DNA of 64,000 bases from Sporosarcina oncorhynchi. GTDB taxonomy: Bacteria; Bacillota; Bacilli; Bacillales_A; Planococcaceae. The DNA lies in assembly GCF_033304615.1 (NCBI RefSeq), contig NZ_CP129118.1, forward strand, positions 3,220,001 to 3,284,000. The letters run 5' to 3'. The notes beneath the pieces were generated by a model. The model was not told the DNA's origin, searched no databases, and saw nothing but the letters and a program-made list of their open reading frames with translations. A program made the position numbers and the translations under genes. This document shows, one piece after another, positions 61,267 through 64,000 of this stretch (its first letter is position 1; every line of letters begins with the position of its first letter).

Positions 61267-61496
61267 GGGGAGATAGAATATGAGATATTTGATTGACAGT
61301 GCATTAGCTGCATGAAAAGATTGAAGGAGAAGTTACATAGGATATATCTGTAACTTGCAGTAATCGATTTTCACAGATTCTAATTGAGGGTTTTTCTGCC
61401 CAATAGTTTGTCTACGTTAAACAATCTATTAAATAATTTTTTAGCCAAATAAACCCAGTGATTTTACCATATACAATATTTTTGAACAATTTAGTA
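61267..61496. other. Intergenic region between divergent MerR and TRAP units
   Basis: No gene is seen. An inverted repeat GTTACA / TGTAAC is present at about 61332-61354 without a T run. The plus-strand promoter of the next operon begins at 61497. Confidence 0.4.
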
Positions 61497-61548
61497 TTGA
61501 CTTATACATTCACACAAAATATAATACAATCTAACTGGTCCTACCAGT
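61497..61548 (+). promoter_or_regulatory. Promoter and FadR/GntR-type operator of the TRAP operon
   Basis: TTGACT (61497-61502) and TATAAT (61520-61525) have 17-base spacing. The palindrome ACTGGT-CCT-ACCAGT (61534-61548) sits just past the start point and matches the TGGTNNNACCA core bound by FadR-subfamily GntR regulators; one is encoded at 63210-63863. Confidence 0.8.
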
Positions 61549-61572
61549 ATACCAGTCAAAAGGGGGAGCGTT

Positions 61573-62922
61573 ATGGGAATAGCAACGATAGCTTTAATAG
61601 TTTATGTACTGCTTATTATTGCCTGGGTGGTAATAGTAAAACGAAATATTGGAGAAGCAATGATTGTAGGCTTTATTGTAACCGCTTTATTTGGGGGAAA
61701 AGAAGTATTCACATTGATAAAAGATGGATTCATTTTCGGTGCCACACATGAGGTCCTGTTTGCTGCAATGTCCTTCGTTTTTATGGCATTTTTGATTGAA
61801 CAAACAGGATTGATTGAGAAGCTCATTAATATACTAAACTCAGTATTTGGTAAATTACCTGGCGGAGCAGCTTATGTTGACACGATCGCATCAGCAATCT
61901 TCGGTACTATTTCCGGCTCGGGCTCCGGTAATACTGCAACTGTAGGTGCTATTACAATTCCTTGGATGAACAAGTCCGGTTGGACAAAAGAACAGTCTGC
62001 TACAATTGCAGCCGGGAATGCCGGAATGGGTATATCCTTTCCACCTAACGGCTCAATGTTCATCTTGTTGGGAGCAGCTTCAATAAGTGCTGTAGTCACA
62101 GAAGGTCAATTATATGTAGCATTATTTATAGCAGGATTTTATACATTAATTTATCGTTTAATCGTCATTTTTTGGTTTGTTAAAAGAAGTAAGATAAAAA
62201 AAGTTGAAAGGGCAGGTCAAGATTCCTTTATTGGTTCCTTAAAAAAAGGATGGACCTCTTTAATCATCTTCTTGGGCATCTTGATTCCCGTCATGGTCAC
62301 AATTGGTCCTGTCTCTGAATTTATTGAGGGAACAATCATTAGTAAAGAAGCTTTAAAATCCATTTCAATTATCGTCTGGGTCCCAATGATTATTACGTTG
62401 ATTACAATTATTGTTGGATGGAAGTCAATTCCGAAACAACCAAAAGCTTTTATGAGCTTCTTGGAAAAGTCTATCCCAAGTTTTGGTTTAATCGGAGTAA
62501 TCCTTTTGTTCTCATTTTCTGCGAGTGATGTGTTAAAAAGGATAGGATTAGCTGATGAGCTCGGAACAATGATGGGCTCATTAGATTTATCGCCAGGATT
62601 AATGGCGCTAATTGTTGGGTTGTTAATTGTCATAGTAGCAACTCCACTAACTGCTACAGCTACAGTAACTGCCATAGGTACAGTTGCTTTCACTGCATTA
62701 GTCTCATCAGGGATTGACCCGGTAGTAGCGGCTGTTGTCGTATTAGTATTCGCTTCAACAGAAGGGGCTTCTCCTCCAGGTGGTGCACCGATCTTTATAG
62801 CAAGTGGAATTTCAGGTGCTGATCCAGTAAAAACATTCGTGCCCCTGATTGTATACTATGTTATTCCGATTGCATTCATTGCATGGTTATTGGCTGTTGG
62901 TTGGTTACCACTATTCACTTAA
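61573..62922 (+). CDS. TRAP transporter large-permease-like protein
   Basis: 449-aa protein with about 12 predicted helices. The stretch FGTISGSGSGNTATVGAITIPWM and the C-terminal ASPPGGAPIFIASGISGADP are typical for DctM-type large permeases of TRAP carboxylate transporters. No DctP binding protein or standard DctQ is in the window; the adjacent 68-aa gene is too short for DctQ. With a lyase-type gene downstream, an organic acid is the likely substrate (inference). ATG 61573 follows AAAAGGGGGAG. Confidence 0.82.
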   Translation: MGIATIALIVYVLLIIAWVVIVKRNIGEAMIVGFIVTALFGGKEVFTLIKDGFIFGATHEVLFAAMSFVFMAFLIEQTGLIEKLINILNSVFGKLPGGAAYVDTIASAIFGTISGSGSGNTATVGAITIPWMNKSGWTKEQSATIAAGNAGMGISFPPNGSMFILLGAASISAVVTEGQLYVALFIAGFYTLIYRLIVIFWFVKRSKIKKVERAGQDSFIGSLKKGWTSLIIFLGILIPVMVTIGPVSEFIEGTIISKEALKSISIIVWVPMIITLITIIVGWKSIPKQPKAFMSFLEKSIPSFGLIGVILLFSFSASDVLKRIGLADELGTMMGSLDLSPGLMALIVGLLIVIVATPLTATATVTAIGTVAFTALVSSGIDPVVAAVVVLVFASTEGASPPGGAPIFIASGISGADPVKTFVPLIVYYVIPIAFIAWLLAVGWLPLFT

Positions 62923-62940
62923 TCTGATAGGAGGAGTCTT

Positions 62941-63147
62941 ATGAAAACAGTATTCAACATTTCTTTAATCATATTTATCAGCGTTGGCCTACTCATGGTA
63001 ATAGGACAAATGGTTGGCTTACTCTTCATGAATTCAGAGGTTGTGTTAAAAAGTAAAGACCTCTTAGAATTTCCGGCGTATCTATTTAGTTCCATAGCAG
63101 CAATTTTAGGATTTATTTTGCTATATCGTAAGGACAAAACAGCTTAA
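62941..63147 (+). CDS. Small two-helix membrane protein of the TRAP operon
   Basis: 68-aa protein with two hydrophobic segments (ISLIIFISVGLLMVIGQMV and LFSSIAAILGFILLY). It starts at ATG with AGGAGGAG upstream, 18 bases after the permease stop, so it is cotranscribed and probably assists the permease. It is too short for a four-helix DctQ subunit. The family was not recognised. Confidence 0.7.
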   Translation: MKTVFNISLIIFISVGLLMVIGQMVGLLFMNSEVVLKSKDLLEFPAYLFSSIAAILGFILLYRKDKTA

Positions 63148-63209
63148 GAAATTCATACAGTCGATCAATTTGCTATACTTATATTAAAAATAGCAATGGA
63201 GCGAACGAT

Positions 63210-63863
63210 ATGAAAATCGAATACACAAGGCTTTATGAACAAGTTATCAAGATTTTTAAAGGTAAAATCGAATCCGAAGAATATAAATTAAATGAAAAAC
63301 TCCCTTCTGAGAGGGCGTTAATTCAAGAACTCGGCATCTCGCGAGGAACACTCCGGGATGCACTTAGAATTTTAGAATCGCAAGGTATTATCGAAACGAT
63401 ACCAGGTGGGGGAAGAATTCTACGAAAGCAAATTTCTAATTTAAGTCTCACTGAAAGAAACTTTTTAACCGACATGAAGAAAGCGGAAATAGTGGATTTA
63501 ATTGAAGCTAGACAAATAGTAGAATTGGGCATCATCGATATTATTTGTAGAAATGACAATTCAGAAGAGTTGAGAGCGTTAAGAAAGGATCTCATCTTAA
63601 TGGCCCAGAAGAAAAAAGAATATGATTTTCACTTGTCATTAGCCAGAATTACAAAAAATATGGCTTTGATCTCTTTTATCGAATTAAATATTGACTTAAT
63701 TAATGAAGCTAGAGAACATAGCTTCAGCAAAGAACAGTTTTCGTCTAAAGTTAACGAAGAGCATTTACGAATTATAGACGCTCTTATCGATAAGGACTGT
63801 GAACTTGCTAAAAACAACTTGAGAACACATTTCGAGAACATTAAATACAGAATAGAAAAGTAG
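63210..63863 (+). CDS. GntR family regulator, FadR (FCD) subfamily
   Basis: 217-aa protein with an N-terminal GntR winged helix (KLPSERALIQELGISRGTLRDALRILESQGII) and a C-terminal FCD helical domain (about 95-217) that usually binds organic acids with a metal. It lies inside the permease/lyase operon and very likely represses it via the ACTGGT-CCT-ACCAGT operator at 61534-61548, relieved by the substrate. ATG 63210 has GGAGCG upstream. Confidence 0.9.
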   Translation: MKIEYTRLYEQVIKIFKGKIESEEYKLNEKLPSERALIQELGISRGTLRDALRILESQGIIETIPGGGRILRKQISNLSLTERNFLTDMKKAEIVDLIEARQIVELGIIDIICRNDNSEELRALRKDLILMAQKKKEYDFHLSLARITKNMALISFIELNIDLINEAREHSFSKEQFSSKVNEEHLRIIDALIDKDCELAKNNLRTHFENIKYRIEK

Positions 63864-63870
63864 GGATTTT

Positions 63871-64000
63871 ATGGAACAAAGACTTTATCGCTCTAGATTA
63901 GTCCTACCAGTAAATGAACCTAAATTTATAGAGAAAGCACATACAAGAAATGCCGACTTGTATGTACTGGACTTGGAAGATAGCATTCCTTCTTCCAATA
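63871..64000 (+). CDS. HpcH/HpaI aldolase / citrate lyase beta-type protein, N-terminal part
   Basis: Partial gene cut by the window edge. The visible 43 codons encode MEQRLYRSRLVLPVNEPKF followed by RNADLYVLDLEDSIP, the family's N-terminal strand pair in which the DLEDS acidic residues bind metal. Members split malyl-, citramalyl- or citryl-CoA and related compounds. It starts seven bases after the FadR-type gene and belongs to the same operon. Confidence 0.8.
   Translation, partial: MEQRLYRSRLVLPVNEPKFIEKAHTRNADLYVLDLEDSIPSSN

Overview
The window looks like the chromosome of a spore-forming member of the Bacillales, most probably Planococcaceae (a Sporosarcina-like genus). Pointers are a CotD-type spore coat gene, Firmicutes-style ribosome binding sites with many GTG and TTG starts, an S-box (SAM) riboswitch, a BirA-like bioY promoter, a HemAT globin sensor and a staphyloxanthin-type C30 carotenoid operon. 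Species assignment is inference. No rRNA, tRNA, CRISPR array, prophage or transposase was seen.

Layout. 1-2.8 kb: a VanZ-like gene between copies of a structured intergenic repeat with conserved arms and variable loops, then two small membrane proteins. 3.2-8.5 kb: an AbgT-type transporter, a large membrane protein of unknown role, and a translationally coupled bioY-bioB operon behind a BirA-like operator. 8.6-14.1 kb: promoter, S-box riboswitch, yitJ and metH, forming a methionine/one-carbon operon. 14.2-14.6 kb: a dense 42-bp-period repeat field, followed by a CotD-like gene. 15.2-19.7 kb: a probable four-gene operon of hemAT, an HrtBA-like ABC pair and a photolyase. 19.8-21.3 kb: a membrane protein divergent from a MerR/B12-binding (LitR/CarH-like) regulator, with an inverted repeat between them. 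21.4-24.4 kb: a 59-aa gene, a DCC-family protein, and aldehyde dehydrogenase plus DUF779. 25-28.4 kb: HtrA-like protease and a two-component system. 28.5-36.8 kb: a TetR/YmcC-like pair with twin operators, esterases, a DUF3238 protein, a VmlR-like ABC-F gene with an attenuator leader, and small genes.

36.9-44.2 kb: DUF488, PgeF, a decaying block (three paralogous membrane proteins, one frameshifted, around a MutS-like gene with an in-frame stop), an RDD protein and SelO. 44.2-50.0 kb: crtN-crtM-crtP-crtQ-crtO, the core set for glycosylated, acylated C30 carotenoids, with TTGTATAATG-type direct repeats in its promoter. 50.2-56.9 kb: polysaccharide deacetylase, TspO-like protein, cupin, toast-rack protein, a heptad-repeat gene broken inside its repeat, an MFS pump and ChrA. 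57-61.2 kb: an XRE regulator fused to seven LAPF repeats, lipoproteins, a C45-type hydrolase and a MerR/GyrI pair with a 19-bp-spacer promoter. 61.5-64 kb: a TRAP-type permease, a small membrane protein, a FadR-type regulator and the start of an HpcH/citrate-lyase-beta gene, with a FadR-like operator at the promoter.

The main unifying idea is inference. A B12-dependent light sensor may connect photoprotection genes (carotenoid operon, photolyase operon), because related TGTA(C/T)A motifs occur at its own promoter, at the crt promoter and inside the promoter spacer of the hemAT-phrB operon. The second theme is a family of 42-bp dimeric repeats with core TTTAYGRGCG in three separate intergenic regions.
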